From the NCBI RefSeq assembly GCF_017355405.1, contig NZ_CP061177.1:3713458-3777457 (forward strand): a DNA stretch of 64,000 nucleotides. The letters run 5' to 3'. The stretch comes from Roseomonas haemaphysalidis (lineage in GTDB: Bacteria; Pseudomonadota; Alphaproteobacteria; Acetobacterales; Acetobacteraceae). How positions within the stretch are numbered: the first letter of the stretch is position 1; every line of letters starts with the position of its first letter. The position numbers and the translations under genes are program-made. Of the stretch, positions 9,818 to 19,145 are shown one piece after another. Below the pieces are notes generated by a model. It had not been told where the DNA came from and did no database searches. It saw only the letters and a program-made list of their open reading frames with translations.

Positions 9818-11713
9818 TTGCAGTTTCACACCCCCACGCTCCTGATCGTCAGCACCTTGCTCGCGGCAGTGCTCGGGCTGATGTGGCTGGGGCTCGCGTG
9901 GCACGGCTCGCGCGTGCGGGGCGTGGGCTACTGGGGGTCGGCGAACCTGCTGTTCGCGGTGGGCGCGGCGCTCGGCGGCGCGCGCGACATGCTGCCCGAC
10001 TTTCTGTCCATCGACCTGTCCAACGCCCTGATGCTGGTCGCCACCGGCGCCTGCTGGACCGCCGCCCGCCGCTTCGACGACCGGCCCGCCCGGCTGGGCT
10101 GGGCGCTGGCCGGCGCCGCGCTGTGGCTGCTGCTGCGCCGCCTGCCGGAACTGACCGAGACGGTGGAGGCGCGCATCGTCATCGCCTCCTCCACGGCCGG
10201 CCTCTACATCCTGCTCACCGGCTGGGAATTCAGCCGCCGCCGCGCCGACATGATGCTGTTTCGCGGCATCGTGGTCGCCTCCTTCCTGTTGCACGGCACG
10301 CTGGTGATGATCCGCGCGCTGTCGCCGCTGGGCCAGCAGCACTGGACGGTCACCTCCGCCCTGCCGTCCGGCGGCTGGTTCGGCATCGCGGTGGTGGAGG
10401 CGATGCTGCACGTGGTGCTCACCTCCTTCGCCCTGCTGGCGATGATCCGCGAGCGCGAGCAGCAGCGGGCGGTCGCCGAGATCGCCGCCTCGCGCGATGC
10501 CGCCGACCGCGCCAATGCCGCCAAGTCGCGCTTTCTGGCGCGCATGAGCCACGAGCTGCGCACCCCGCTGAACGGCGTGCTGGGCCTGGCGCAGATCCTC
10601 GCCGCCGACCGCGGCCTGCCGGCCGGAACCCGCGACCATGGCAGCATGATCGAGCGCGCGGGGCGCCACCTGCTGGCGCTGGTCAACGACGTGCTGGACC
10701 TGTCGCAGGTGGAGGCCGGCAAGCTGGCCTTCGACGAGCAGCCGGTGCCGCTGGCCCGGCTGCTGGACAGCGCCGCAGTGCTGCTGAACCCGGAGGCGGC
10801 GCGCAAGCGCATCCACCTGGAGGTGGCGCTGGCGCCGCTCTGCCCGCAGGTGGTGCTGGGCGACGAGCTGCGGCTGCGCCAGGTGCTGCTGAACCTGCTG
10901 GGCAACGCCGTGAAGTTCACCCCCGAAGGCGGCGCCGTGCGGCTGGAGCTGATGCCGCTGGCCCCCCACGGCGTGCGCGTCGAGGTGACGGACACCGGGC
11001 CGGGCATCCCGCGCGACCAGCGCAGCCTGCTGTTCCGCGATTTCAGCCGCATGCCCAAGGCCGGCGGCGGCGAGCCGATGCGCGAAGGCAACGGGCTCGG
11101 CCTCGCCATCTCGGCCGGGCTGGTGGAAGGCATGGGCGGGCAGATCGGCATGGCGCCCGGCCCCGGCGGGCGCGGCAGCCTGTTCTGGGCGGAGCTGCCG
11201 CTGCGCGAGGTGGTGCCGCCGGCAGCGGCCCGCCCGGTGCCACGATCACAGGCATCATCACAGGCACCATCCCAGGCGGCGCCCCCGGTGGCGCCGCGCG
11301 GCCGCCGCATCCTGGTGGTGGACGACGTGGCGCTGAACCGGCTGGTGGTGCAGGCGCTGCTGGAACCCGCCGCCTTTGACGTGGTGATGGCGGGCAGCGG
11401 CCAGGAGGCGATCGACCTGCTGGCGCTCGACGCCTTCGACCTGGTGCTGATGGACGTGCAGATGCCGGGGATGGACGGGCTGGAAGCCACGCGCCGCATC
11501 CGCGCCGCCGAGCAGGCCCGGCCCGGCGACCACCGCATCGCCATCGTGGCGCTGACCGGCGAGGACATGGTGGAGCAGGTGCAGGCCTGCTTCGCCGCCG
11601 GCATGGACGCGCACCTGGCCAAGCCGGTGGACCGCGCGGGGCTGCTGGCCACGGTGCGGCGGATGCTGCTGGCCGGCGAGGAAGCGCCCGCGTCCCTGAG
11701 CGGTGCCGCCTGA
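9818..11713 (+). CDS. Membrane hybrid sensor histidine kinase with receiver domain
   Basis: The protein is about 631 residues from TTG 9818. Its N-terminal third has about seven hydrophobic segments (an MHYT/7TM-like sensory region without a periplasmic domain). A HisKA domain follows with the phospho-His in ARMSHELRTPLNG, an HATPase domain (NLLGNAVKFTPEGG, TDTGPGIP, GNGLGLAISAGL), a Ser/Gln/Ala linker and a receiver domain (VVDDVALNR, phospho-Asp in LMDVQMPGMDG, Lys in LAKPV). The ATG at 9770 is rejected because it lies in the ychF terminator; TTG 9818 has an AGGAC ribosome site 8 bases upstream. No partner regulator is adjacent, so the output is unknown. Confidence 0.88.
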   Translation: MQFHTPTLLIVSTLLAAVLGLMWLGLAWHGSRVRGVGYWGSANLLFAVGAALGGARDMLPDFLSIDLSNALMLVATGACWTAARRFDDRPARLGWALAGAALWLLLRRLPELTETVEARIVIASSTAGLYILLTGWEFSRRRADMMLFRGIVVASFLLHGTLVMIRALSPLGQQHWTVTSALPSGGWFGIAVVEAMLHVVLTSFALLAMIREREQQRAVAEIAASRDAADRANAAKSRFLARMSHELRTPLNGVLGLAQILAADRGLPAGTRDHGSMIERAGRHLLALVNDVLDLSQVEAGKLAFDEQPVPLARLLDSAAVLLNPEAARKRIHLEVALAPLCPQVVLGDELRLRQVLLNLLGNAVKFTPEGGAVRLELMPLAPHGVRVEVTDTGPGIPRDQRSLLFRDFSRMPKAGGGEPMREGNGLGLAISAGLVEGMGGQIGMAPGPGGRGSLFWAELPLREVVPPAAARPVPRSQASSQAPSQAAPPVAPRGRRILVVDDVALNRLVVQALLEPAAFDVVMAGSGQEAIDLLALDAFDLVLMDVQMPGMDGLEATRRIRAAEQARPGDHRIAIVALTGEDMVEQVQACFAAGMDAHLAKPVDRAGLLATVRRMLLAGEEAPASLSGAA

Positions 11714-11724
11714 GCGGCGCGGCC

Positions 11725-11922
11725 TCAGCCCCCGCCGGGCGGCGGGTCCCGGTCCAGCCGGGCGCCGTCCAGCAGCGCGCGGCGGCGGGCTTCCGCCTCG
11801 GCGTCGCGCAGCCGGGTGGGAAGGTCGCGGCCGAACTTGGCGCGGTTCGCCTCCGCCTGCCGCTCCTGCTGCGCGCGGGCGGCCTGCTTGCGGTGACGGT
11901 TCAGGTTGACGATCTCGGCCAT
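11725..11922 (-). CDS. DUF4169 family small basic protein
   Basis: The 65-residue protein begins MAEIVNLNRHRKQAARA and continues with NRAKFGR, the conserved core of DUF4169. It is highly charged and predicted helical, and has no known function. I start at 11922, where the family N-terminus lies; an upstream in-frame ATG adds 12 unrelated residues. It is convergent with the hybrid kinase gene. Confidence 0.8.
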   Translation of the reverse strand: MAEIVNLNRHRKQAARAQQERQAEANRAKFGRDLPTRLRDAEAEARRRALLDGARLDRDPPPGGG

Positions 11923-11981
11923 GGGCCCACGATAGGGCGACCGGCCCGCCGCCGCCATGGCGTCGCCCCCGCCCGCACAGG

Positions 11982-12653
11982 ATGCCCCGCATGCAGATCG
12001 AACTCACCGCCTCCGACGGCCACCGCTTTTCCGCCTGGCAGGACGGTCCGGCCGATGCCACCAGGGGGCTGGTCATCGTGCAGGAAATCTTCGGCGTGAA
12101 CAGCCACATGCGCCACGTCTGCGACAGCTATGCCCGCCAGGGCTTCGCGGTGGTCAGCCCCGCGCTGTTCGACCGGGCGGAGCGCGGCGTCGAGCTCGGC
12201 TACAAGCCTGAGGACGTGCAGCGCGGCCTGGCGCTGCGCGGCCAGATCTCCGACGACGCGGTGATGCGCGACATCGAGGCCGCCGCCGCCGCCCTGCCCG
12301 CCAGCGCGGCGCGTGGCATCATCGGCTATTGCTGGGGCGGCACCATCGCATGGTGGGGCGCCACCCGCAGCGGCAGCTTCAAGGCGGCCATCGGCTACTA
12401 CGGCGGCGGCATCGCCGGCACGCGCGGGGAAACGCCGCGCTGCCCCGTGCAACTGCATTTCGGCGAAGCCGACACTGGCATCCCGCAATCCGACGTGGAA
12501 GCCATCCGCGCGGCGCAGCCCGGGGTCGAGATCCACACCTATCCCGGCGCGCAGCACGGCTTCTCCTGCGAGGAACGCGGCTCCTACAGCCCGGCCGACT
12601 CGGCGCTGGCCGAGCAGCGCAGCCTGGCTTTTCTGGGCAAGCACCTCGGATGA
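11982..12653 (+). CDS. Dienelactone hydrolase family protein
   Basis: The 223-residue alpha/beta hydrolase carries the nucleophile Cys in GYCWGG, a conserved Glu in VQEIFGVN, the acid Asp in FGEADTGIP and the His in GAQHGFSC. The Cys nucleophile and QEIFG motif are typical of dienelactone hydrolases, which open lactone rings in chlorocatechol breakdown; most genomic members have unassigned substrates. A second start at 11991 (MQIEL) is equally possible. It overlaps the next small gene by 4 bases. Confidence 0.86.
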   Translation: MPRMQIELTASDGHRFSAWQDGPADATRGLVIVQEIFGVNSHMRHVCDSYARQGFAVVSPALFDRAERGVELGYKPEDVQRGLALRGQISDDAVMRDIEAAAAALPASAARGIIGYCWGGTIAWWGATRSGSFKAAIGYYGGGIAGTRGETPRCPVQLHFGEADTGIPQSDVEAIRAAQPGVEIHTYPGAQHGFSCEERGSYSPADSALAEQRSLAFLGKHLG

Positions 12654-12811
12654 TGCTGTTTCTGGTCACCTCCGCCGTGCTGCTGGGGCTGCTGGTGGGC
12701 ATCCCGCTGTGGTCCGGGCAGGGCTTCGACAACATGCCCTTTCTGATGATCGCGGGGCTGGGCGTGGCGGTGCTGGTGTCGGCGGTATGGGGAAGGACGC
12801 GGCCGGACTGA
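12650..12811 (+). CDS. 53-residue inner-membrane protein
   Basis: The ATG overlaps the stop of the dienelactone hydrolase gene (ATGA). The product has two hydrophobic stretches (about residues 2-20 and 29-46) separated by a short polar turn with Trp-Ser-Gly-Gln, and ends WGRTRPD. Two transmembrane helices are likely. No family was recognised; coupling and high third-position GC support it as real. Confidence 0.65.
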   Translation: MMLFLVTSAVLLGLLVGIPLWSGQGFDNMPFLMIAGLGVAVLVSAVWGRTRPD

Positions 12812-12847
12812 CCGGCGGCGGGCGCGGGCCGCACGGCCCGGGCGGGG

Positions 12848-14155
12848 TCAGGCGTCCCGGTCGTGCTGCAGGCGGCCGGCCACCCAGGTGGCCCGCACCG
12901 CCCGGTCGTCGCCCAGCGTCATCAGCGCGAACAGCCGCTCCGGCCAGGTTCCGGCATGGCGCAGGCGGAAGTCCAGCAGCGGCGTGGCCTTGAGGTCCAG
13001 CACGACGATGTCGGCTTCCGCCCCCGGGGCAATGCGGCCGATGCGGCCGGACAGGTCCAGCGCCTCGGCGCCGCCTTCGGTGGCCAGCCAAAAGCCATGC
13101 GCCGCCGTCAGCGCCTGCCCCAGCCCCTGCGCCACCTTGTAGCCGTCGCCCAGCGTCTGGAGTTGCGAGAAGGAGGTTCCGGCGCCGAGGTCGGTGCCGA
13201 GCCCGACGCAAACCGGCCGGTCCCGCCGCTTCGCCGCGAAGGCACGAAAGGCGCCGCTGCCGAGAAACAGGTTGGAGCTGGGGCAATGCGCCAGCGCCGA
13301 GCCGGTGGCGTGGCAGCAGGCGAACTCCGCTTCGGACAAGTGCACGGCATGGCCGAAGATGGCCCGCCGCCCGGTCAGCCCCGCCCGGTGATACACGTCC
13401 AGGTAATCGCGCGCCTCGGGGAACAGCGCCTTCACCCAGGCGATCTCGGCCAGGTTCTCCGACAGGTGGGTTTGCAGATAGGTGCCGGGATGCGCGCGCC
13501 ACAGCCGCGCGGCGGCATCGAGCTGCGCCGGGCTGGAAGTGGGCGCGAAGCGCGGCGTGACGGCGTAAAGCTGGCGGCCCGTGCCATGCCAGCGGCGGAT
13601 CAGAGCCTCGGACTCGTTATGGCCCCGCTCCGGCGTGTCCAGCAGCTCCGCCGGCGCGTTGCGGTCCATCAGCACCTTGCCGGCGATCATGCGGGTGTTC
13701 AGCCGGTGCGATTCCGCGAAAAAGGCCTCCACCGACTGCGGGTGCACGGTGCAGAACACGGCCGCCGTGGTGGTGCCGTTGCGCAGCAGCTCGCGCAGAA
13801 ACAGCCGCGCCACCACCTCCGCGTGGTGCGGGTCGGCGAAGGCCTGCTCGGCGGGAAAGGTGTAGCGGTCCAGCCAGTCCAGCAGCTGCGCGCCCTGGGC
13901 ACCGATCATCTGCGTCTGCGGGTAGTGCACGTGGCAGTCGATGAAGCCGGGGCACAGCAGCGCCTGCGGGTAGTGGTGCACGGCCAGCCCCGCCGCGCGC
14001 GCGGCCGACCAGGGCGTGACCTCCGCCACATGGCCGTCCTCGATCACCACCAGCGCGTCCTCCTGCACGTGCAGGGTGGCGTCGGGGCGGTCGGTCAGAA
14101 AAGGGTCGCCGGTGAAGCCGAGGATGGCGCCGCGCAGGGCGTGGCGGGTGGTCAT
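12848..14155 (-). CDS. guaD: Guanine deaminase
   Basis: The 435-residue amidohydrolase converts guanine to xanthine and ammonia. Metal-binding HxH is in PGFIDCHVHYPQ, followed by RNGTTTAAVFCT, the His in LQTHLSENLAEI, the His in GHAVHLSE and the final Asp in GLGTDLGAGTSFS, all in GuaD-specific context. It lies alone on the minus strand, preceded by a paired hairpin repeat (14168-14389), and no other purine catabolic gene is nearby. Confidence 0.94.
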   Translation of the reverse strand: MTTRHALRGAILGFTGDPFLTDRPDATLHVQEDALVVIEDGHVAEVTPWSAARAAGLAVHHYPQALLCPGFIDCHVHYPQTQMIGAQGAQLLDWLDRYTFPAEQAFADPHHAEVVARLFLRELLRNGTTTAAVFCTVHPQSVEAFFAESHRLNTRMIAGKVLMDRNAPAELLDTPERGHNESEALIRRWHGTGRQLYAVTPRFAPTSSPAQLDAAARLWRAHPGTYLQTHLSENLAEIAWVKALFPEARDYLDVYHRAGLTGRRAIFGHAVHLSEAEFACCHATGSALAHCPSSNLFLGSGAFRAFAAKRRDRPVCVGLGTDLGAGTSFSQLQTLGDGYKVAQGLGQALTAAHGFWLATEGGAEALDLSGRIGRIAPGAEADIVVLDLKATPLLDFRLRHAGTWPERLFALMTLGDDRAVRATWVAGRLQHDRDA

Positions 14156-14167
14156 GCGGTGGCACCC

Positions 14168-14389
14168 GGGAGGGGCGCTGCCCCTCCCGGACCCGCCCCG
14201 CCAGGGGCCTGAGGCCCCTGGACCCCCGTTCGTGTCAGAATGCGCGTGTGGATGGGTAGAACCCTGTTAAAGTATTGTCTTATATCAACACAATAAGCGC
14301 ACCATGGATCGCCACAGCACCAAACTCATCGCGGGTGCAGGGGATCGCATCCCCTGCCGGGGGCGTTTGAGGGGGCAGCGCCCCCTCAA
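14168..14389. repeat. Paired inverted hairpin repeat between mtnP and guaD
   Basis: Left half: a 9-bp stem at 14168-14188 (GGGAGGGGC, loop GCT) and a 9-bp stem at 14201-14221 (CCAGGGGCC, loop TGA) followed by ACCCCC. Right half, in opposite orientation: a 9-bp stem at 14337-14357 and a 10-bp stem at 14367-14389 (TTGAGGGGGC, loop AGC). The 115-base centre is much richer in A and T (for example around 14266-14296). It is the same architecture as 38706-38920. Confidence 0.8.
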
Positions 14390-14407
14390 GGGCCACCAGC
14401 GACCCCC

Positions 14408-15298
14408 TCAACCCGCCCGGTTCAGCACCCGGCCGGCCACGGCATCCAGCTTCGCCAGCAGCGCCGGGTCGCGCTTGTCCGGCGCGGTGACCAGCGCGTA
14501 TTCCAGCGCGCGGTCGCAGCCGGCCGGGCACGGGCCGCGCCGCTGGCCCAGCATCGGCACCACGGCCTTGACCAGCGCCTTGGCGCGGTCGGCATTGGCC
14601 AGCAGCACCTTCACCACGGCATCGACCGTCACGGCGTCGTGGTCCGGGTGCCAGCAGTCGAAATCGGTGACCATGGCGACGGTCGCGTAGCAAATCTCGG
14701 CCTCGCGGGCGAGCTTGGCTTCCGGCATGTTGGTCATGCCGATCACGTCGCAGCCCCAGGCGCGGTACAGCTCGCTTTCCGCCTTGGTGGAGAACTGCGG
14801 GCCTTCCATCGTCAGGTAGGTACCGCCGCGCTTGTGGTTCAGCCCGATGTCGCGCGCCGCCTGCTCCACCGCGTCGCCGATGCGCGGGCACACCGGGTGG
14901 GCGACCGAGACATGCGCCACGCAGCCGCTTTCGAAGAACGACTTCTGGCGGGCGAAGGTGCGGTCGATGAACTGGTCGACGATGACGAACTTGCCCGGCT
15001 CCAGGTCGCCGTTCAGCGAGCCGACGGCGGACAGCGACAGGATGTCCGTGACGCCCGCGCGCTTCATGGCGTCGATGTTGGCGCGGTAGTTGAGGTCGGA
15101 GGGCGTCAGCGGGTGGCCGCGGCCGTGGCGGGGCAGGAACACGCAGCGCACGCCGGACAGGCGGCCGAACAGCAGCTGGTCGGAGGGCTTGCCCCAGGGG
15201 CTCTCGACGTCGCGCCATTCGCGCTCCTCCAGCCCGTCGATGTCGTACAGGCCGGAGCCGCCCAGCAGGCCGATGACGGGTTCGAAGCTGTCGCTCAT
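14408..15298 (-). CDS. mtnP: S-methyl-5'-thioadenosine phosphorylase
   Basis: The 296-residue enzyme cleaves methylthioadenosine to adenine and methylthioribose 1-phosphate in methionine salvage and polyamine recycling. Motifs are the phosphate loop IGLLGGSGLYDI, LPRHGRGHPLTPS, TMEGPQFSTKAES and the purine-specificity segment TDFDCWHPDHD, which marks MTA phosphorylase rather than purine nucleoside phosphorylase. I start at ATG 15298; the longer frame runs through the hairpin at 15342-15369. Confidence 0.94.
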   Translation of the reverse strand: MSDSFEPVIGLLGGSGLYDIDGLEEREWRDVESPWGKPSDQLLFGRLSGVRCVFLPRHGRGHPLTPSDLNYRANIDAMKRAGVTDILSLSAVGSLNGDLEPGKFVIVDQFIDRTFARQKSFFESGCVAHVSVAHPVCPRIGDAVEQAARDIGLNHKRGGTYLTMEGPQFSTKAESELYRAWGCDVIGMTNMPEAKLAREAEICYATVAMVTDFDCWHPDHDAVTVDAVVKVLLANADRAKALVKAVVPMLGQRRGPCPAGCDRALEYALVTAPDKRDPALLAKLDAVAGRVLNRAG

Positions 15299-15341
15299 GG
15301 ATCGGTTCTCCAGAAGGGGGATCGACGGGGCCGGACATGGA

Positions 15342-15369
15342 AAGGGCCGCCCGGTGGCGGGCGGCCCTT
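15342..15369 (-). terminator. Intrinsic terminator of petABC
   Basis: A perfect 12-bp stem (AAGGGCCGCCCG with its complement) with a 4-base loop lies 29 bases beyond the petC stop on the minus strand, followed in that direction by TTTCC. It separates petABC from mtnP. Confidence 0.7.
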
Positions 15370-15397
15370 GTGGCATGGCGGCGTGGCAGGAAGGCCT

Positions 15398-16171
15398 TTA
15401 GTGGACGTCCGCCCAGATCTTGCGCTTCACGGCATAGGTGATGCCGCCCAGGATGGCGAGGAACAGGATCACCCGCACGCCCATGGCGCGACGGCTTTCC
15501 AGCTCGGGCTCGGCCGCCCAGGTCAGGAAGGTCGCCACATCCTTGGCCATCTGGTCGACCGTGGCGTTGGTGCCGTCGGCGAAGGTGAGCTGGCCGTCCT
15601 GGGTGAGCGGCGGCGCCATCGCGATCTGATGGCCGGCGAAGTACTTGTTGTAGTGCATGCCCTCCATCACGGTCACGCCCTCGGGCGGCTCGCCATAGCC
15701 GACCAGCAGCGCGTGCACGTAGTCCGCGCCGCCCTCGCGGGCCTTGGTGATGACCGAGAAGTCGGGCGGCAGCGCGCCGTTGTTGGCGGCGCGCGCGGCG
15801 GCGGCATTGGCGAAGGGGCTGCGGAAGCGGTCGGACGCGCGGCCCGGGCGCTCGAACATCTCGCCGTTGTCGTTGGGCCCGTCCTGGATCTGCACGGAAG
15901 CGGCGACGGCCGCCACCTCCTCGGCGTTCAGGCCAATCTCCTGCAGGTTGCGGTAGGACAGCAGGTGCATCGAATGGCAGGCCGAGCAGACCTCCTTGTA
16001 CACCTGAAAGCCGCGCTGCAGCGACGCACGGTCATAGGTGCCGAACACGCCCTCGAAGGAGAACTTGGTGTCCGGCAGGTGGATCTCGCCTTCCGCCGCC
16101 ATGGCCCCGCCCATCAGGCCGAGGCTGAGGGCGGCGCCGAGCGCCGCCCGTTTCATCAAACGCAGCGCCAT
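15398..16171 (-). CDS. petC: Cytochrome c1 of the bc1 complex
   Basis: The 257-residue protein has a Sec signal peptide ending about residue 26 (AMAAEGE). It attaches haem through CSACH and has an axial Met in HQIAMAPPL. A C-terminal transmembrane anchor (VRVILFLAILGGITYAV) leaves KRKIWADVH inside. It passes electrons from the Rieske centre to soluble or membrane cytochrome c. ATG 16171 follows the petB stop by 1 base. It is the last gene of petABC. Confidence 0.96.
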   Translation of the reverse strand: MALRLMKRAALGAALSLGLMGGAMAAEGEIHLPDTKFSFEGVFGTYDRASLQRGFQVYKEVCSACHSMHLLSYRNLQEIGLNAEEVAAVAASVQIQDGPNDNGEMFERPGRASDRFRSPFANAAAARAANNGALPPDFSVITKAREGGADYVHALLVGYGEPPEGVTVMEGMHYNKYFAGHQIAMAPPLTQDGQLTFADGTNATVDQMAKDVATFLTWAAEPELESRRAMGVRVILFLAILGGITYAVKRKIWADVH

Positions 16172-16172
16172 G

Positions 16173-17441
16173 TCACGCCTTCTCCATCGGCTTGGCCATC
16201 GCGCCGGCGGGCAGCGGCCCGCCCCCACGCAGCACGGGGCGGCTGATGCTCTCGGGCAGCGGCAGCGGCCGCTCGATCCGGCCCAGCAGGGGCAGGAGCA
16301 CCAGGAAATACGCGAAGTAATAGGCCGTCGACAGGCGGGCGATCAGCACGTAGGTGCCCTCGGCCGGCTTGCCGCCCGCCCACATCAGCACGAAGAAATT
16401 GACCGTCCACAGCAGGAACAGCCACTTCGCGATGGGGCGGAAGCGCATGGAGCGCACCGGCGAGCTGTCCAGCCAGGGCAGCACGAACAGCAGCAGGATG
16501 GAGCCGAACATCGCCAGCACGCCGAACAGCTTGTCCGGCACCGCGCGCAGGATGGCGTAGAAGGGCAGGAAGTACCATTCCGGCACGATGTGCGCGGGCG
16601 TGGAAAGCGGGTTGGCCGGGATATAGTTGTCCGGGTGCCCCAGGTAGTTGGGCACAAAGAACACCAGCGCCGCGAAGACCATCAGGTAGACGACAATGCC
16701 GACGCTGTCCTTGGAGGTGTAGTAGGGGTGGAACGGCAGGGTGTCTTGCGGCCCCTTGGGCTCGATGCCCAGCGGGTTGTTGGACCCCGTGATGTGCAGC
16801 GCCGCCACGTGCAGGAACACCACGCCCGTGATCACGAAGGGCAGCAGGTAGTGCAGCGAGAAGAAGCGGTTCAGCGTCGGGTTGTCGACGGAGAAGCCGC
16901 CCCACAGCAGCGTCACGATGCTGTTGCCGACCAGCGGGATGGCCGAGAACAGGTTGGTGATGACGGTGGCGCCCCAGAAGGACATCTGGCCCCAGGGCAG
17001 CACGTAGCCCATGAAGGCGGTGGCCATCATCAGCAGGTAGATGGTGACGCCCAGCATCCAGAGCAGCTCGCGCGGCGCCTTGTAGGAGCCGTAGTACATG
17101 CCGCGCCACACGTGCACGAGCACCACGATAAAGAACATCGAGGCGCCGTTCATGTGCACGTAGCGGATCAGCCAGCCGTAGTTCACGTCGCGCATGATGC
17201 GCTCGACGCTGTCGAAGGCCAGGCTGGTATGGGCGGTGTAGTTCATCGCCAGAAAGATGCCGGTGGCGATCATGATCATCAGGTTGATCATGGCCAGCGC
17301 GCCGAAATTCCAGAAGTAGTTGAAATTCCGGGGAGTCGGGAAGGTCCCGTACTCCTTTTGCATCATGGTGAACACCGGCATGCGCTGGTCGATCCAGCGC
17401 ACCACGGGGTTCGAGAACTCGCTGTTGTGGAGGCCTGCCAT
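16173..17441 (-). CDS. petB: Cytochrome b of the bc1 complex
   Basis: The 422-residue protein has the eight transmembrane helices of a full-length cytochrome b. Paired haem-ligand His residues lie in helices B and D (YVHMNGAS and [13 protein letters not shown] and FLHVAALH). The quinol-oxidation PEWY motif is present in [14 protein letters not shown]. It is the core redox subunit, oxidising ubiquinol at the Qo site and reducing it at Qi. It lies 11 bases after petA. Confidence 0.98.
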   Translation of the reverse strand: MAGLHNSEFSNPVVRWIDQRMPVFTMMQKEYGTFPTPRNFNYFWNFGALAMINLMIMIATGIFLAMNYTAHTSLAFDSVERIMRDVNYGWLIRYVHMNGASMFFIVVLVHVWRGMYYGSYKAPRELLWMLGVTIYLLMMATAFMGYVLPWGQMSFWGATVITNLFSAIPLVGNSIVTLLWGGFSVDNPTLNRFFSLHYLLPFVITGVVFLHVAALHITGSNNPLGIEPKGPQDTLPFHPYYTSKDSVGIVVYLMVFAALVFFVPNYLGHPDNYIPANPLSTPAHIVPEWYFLPFYAILRAVPDKLFGVLAMFGSILLLFVLPWLDSSPVRSMRFRPIAKWLFLLWTVNFFVLMWAGGKPAEGTYVLIARLSTAYYFAYFLVLLPLLGRIERPLPLPESISRPVLRGGGPLPAGAMAKPMEKA

Positions 17442-17452
17442 TCTGGTCGTCC

Positions 17453-18028
17453 TCAGCCGATGCGAATCTGGGTGTCGGACCGGAAGGCGTATTCCGGAAC
17501 GGCGAGGTTCAGCGGCGCGGGGCCGCGGCGGATGCGGCCGGCGGTGTCATAGGCGCTGCCGTGGCACGGGCAGAACCAGCCGCCGAACTCGCCCCGGGGG
17601 TCGGTCGGCTTCTGGCCCAGCGGCACGCAGCCCAGGTGGGTGCAGATGCCCACCACCACCAGCCAGGGCTCGCGCTGCACGCGCGCTTGGTCGGTCTGCG
17701 GGTCACGCAGCTCAGACACGTTGACGGCCTTGGCTTCCTCGATCTCCTTGGCCGTGCGGTGGCGCACGAAGACCGGCTTGCCGCGCCACATGACCGTGAC
17801 GGCCTGGCCTTCGGCCACATGCGTCACGTCCACGTCCACGCTGGCCAGGGCCAGCACGTCCTTGGCCGGGTTCATGGAAGCGATGAACGGCCACACGATG
17901 GCACCCACACCGACCGCCGCGAAGGAGCCCGCAACCAGTTTCAGGAAATCCCGTTTCGTCCCATCGGCCGGGGGGTGCTGGTCCCCGGTGCCGTGGGGGC
18001 TGCTGCTCGGCGCAAGCGTATCGGCCAT
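17453..18028 (-). CDS. petA: Rieske iron-sulfur protein of the bc1 complex
   Basis: The 191-residue protein has a Pro/Gly-rich N-terminus and a twin-arginine-like signal anchor with KRDFLKL followed by a hydrophobic helix. The cluster-binding boxes CTHLGC and CPCHGS are in the C-terminal periplasmic domain and coordinate the 2Fe-2S centre through two Cys and two His. It is the first gene of petABC. The 235-base gap to divergent hemF probably contains both promoters. Confidence 0.97.
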   Translation of the reverse strand: MADTLAPSSSPHGTGDQHPPADGTKRDFLKLVAGSFAAVGVGAIVWPFIASMNPAKDVLALASVDVDVTHVAEGQAVTVMWRGKPVFVRHRTAKEIEEAKAVNVSELRDPQTDQARVQREPWLVVVGICTHLGCVPLGQKPTDPRGEFGGWFCPCHGSAYDTAGRIRRGPAPLNLAVPEYAFRSDTQIRIG

Positions 18029-18263
18029 GCCTCATCGTCCCTGTTGGCGGCCACCCTTCATACCGGCAGGCGGGCAGCCGCTGATCCCATCCGCATGCAA
18101 CTTGCGGGACCGACCGGGCAGGCGTGACGCCACGCTGCCGGACTCGCGTCACCGGTCATATAAAGCCAGCCCCCCAGGGGTGGCAATCGCCGCCGGGGGC
18201 CGAAAGCGCCGGCCGGGTCGCCCGGGGGTTGAATACGGCGCCCCCCGGTTCCAAGACGCTGCC
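18029..18263. promoter_or_regulatory. Divergent petA/hemF control region
   Basis: This 235-base gap separates petABC (minus) from hemF (plus). It contains one clear AT-rich island, CATATAAAG at about 18156-18164, in otherwise GC-rich sequence, which could serve as a -10 region in either direction. I cannot identify convincing -35 hexamers or an operator by eye. Confidence 0.4.
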
Positions 18264-19145
18264 ATGCCCGGAACCGCGCCCCCCATGACAGAACGCAGCC
18301 ACCCCCTCGCCGCCCCCGCCCGCGCCTGGTTCGAATCCCTGCGCGACCGCATCTGCGCCGCCTTTGAGCAGATCGAGGCCGAGCAGGGCAGCGCCGCCCG
18401 CTTCCAGCGCACCGCCTGGGACCGCCCCGGCGGCGGCGGCGGCGTGATGAGCGTGATGCGCGGCCAGGTGTTCGAGAAGGTGGGCGTCAACGTCTCCACC
18501 GTGCATGGCGAGTTCAGCCCGGAGTTCGCCCGCCAGATCCCGGGCGCGGAGGCCGACCCGCGCTTTCTGGCCACGGGCGTCTCGCTGGTGGCGCACATGC
18601 GCTCGCCCCGCGTGCCGGCGGTGCACATGAACACCCGCTTCATCGCCACCACCCGCGCCTGGTTCGGCGGCGGCGGCGACCTGACGCCAATGAAGCTGGA
18701 CGCCCCCGAGTCGCTAGAGGACGCCGCCCTGTTCCACGCCGCCTTCCAGGCGGCCTGCGACCGGCACGACCCGGACTACTACCCGCGCTTCAAGACGTGG
18801 TGCGACGAGTACTTCTTTCTGCCCCACCGCAACGAGCCGCGCGGCCTGGGCGGCATCTTCTACGACTGGCTGGGCCGCGACGAGGCGGACGGCGCCGGGC
18901 TGGACGACCATTTCAGCTTCACCCGCGACGTGGGCGAGGCGTTTCTGGCCACCTATCCCGCCATCGTGCGCTCGCGCATGAACGAGCCCTTCACGCCCGA
19001 GGAGCGGCAGCACCAGCTGGTCCGCCGCGGCCGCTACGTGGAGTTCAACCTGTTGCACGACCGGGGCACGCTGTTCGGCCTGCGCACCGGCGGCAACACC
19101 GAGGCGATCCTGATGTCCATGCCGCCCGAGGTCGCCTGGCCCTGA
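18264..19145 (+). CDS. hemF: Oxygen-dependent coproporphyrinogen III oxidase
   Basis: The enzyme is 293 residues from ATG 18264; a second ATG at 18285 gives 286. It decarboxylates coproporphyrinogen III to protoporphyrinogen IX with O2 in haem synthesis. Family motifs are [21 protein letters not shown], the active-site [17 protein letters not shown] and the C-terminal [17 protein letters not shown]. It is divergent from the cytochrome bc1 operon, linking haem supply with a haem-rich complex. It overlaps the next gene by one base (TGATG). Confidence 0.96.
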   Translation: MPGTAPPMTERSHPLAAPARAWFESLRDRICAAFEQIEAEQGSAARFQRTAWDRPGGGGGVMSVMRGQVFEKVGVNVSTVHGEFSPEFARQIPGAEADPRFLATGVSLVAHMRSPRVPAVHMNTRFIATTRAWFGGGGDLTPMKLDAPESLEDAALFHAAFQAACDRHDPDYYPRFKTWCDEYFFLPHRNEPRGLGGIFYDWLGRDEADGAGLDDHFSFTRDVGEAFLATYPAIVRSRMNEPFTPEERQHQLVRRGRYVEFNLLHDRGTLFGLRTGGNTEAILMSMPPEVAWP

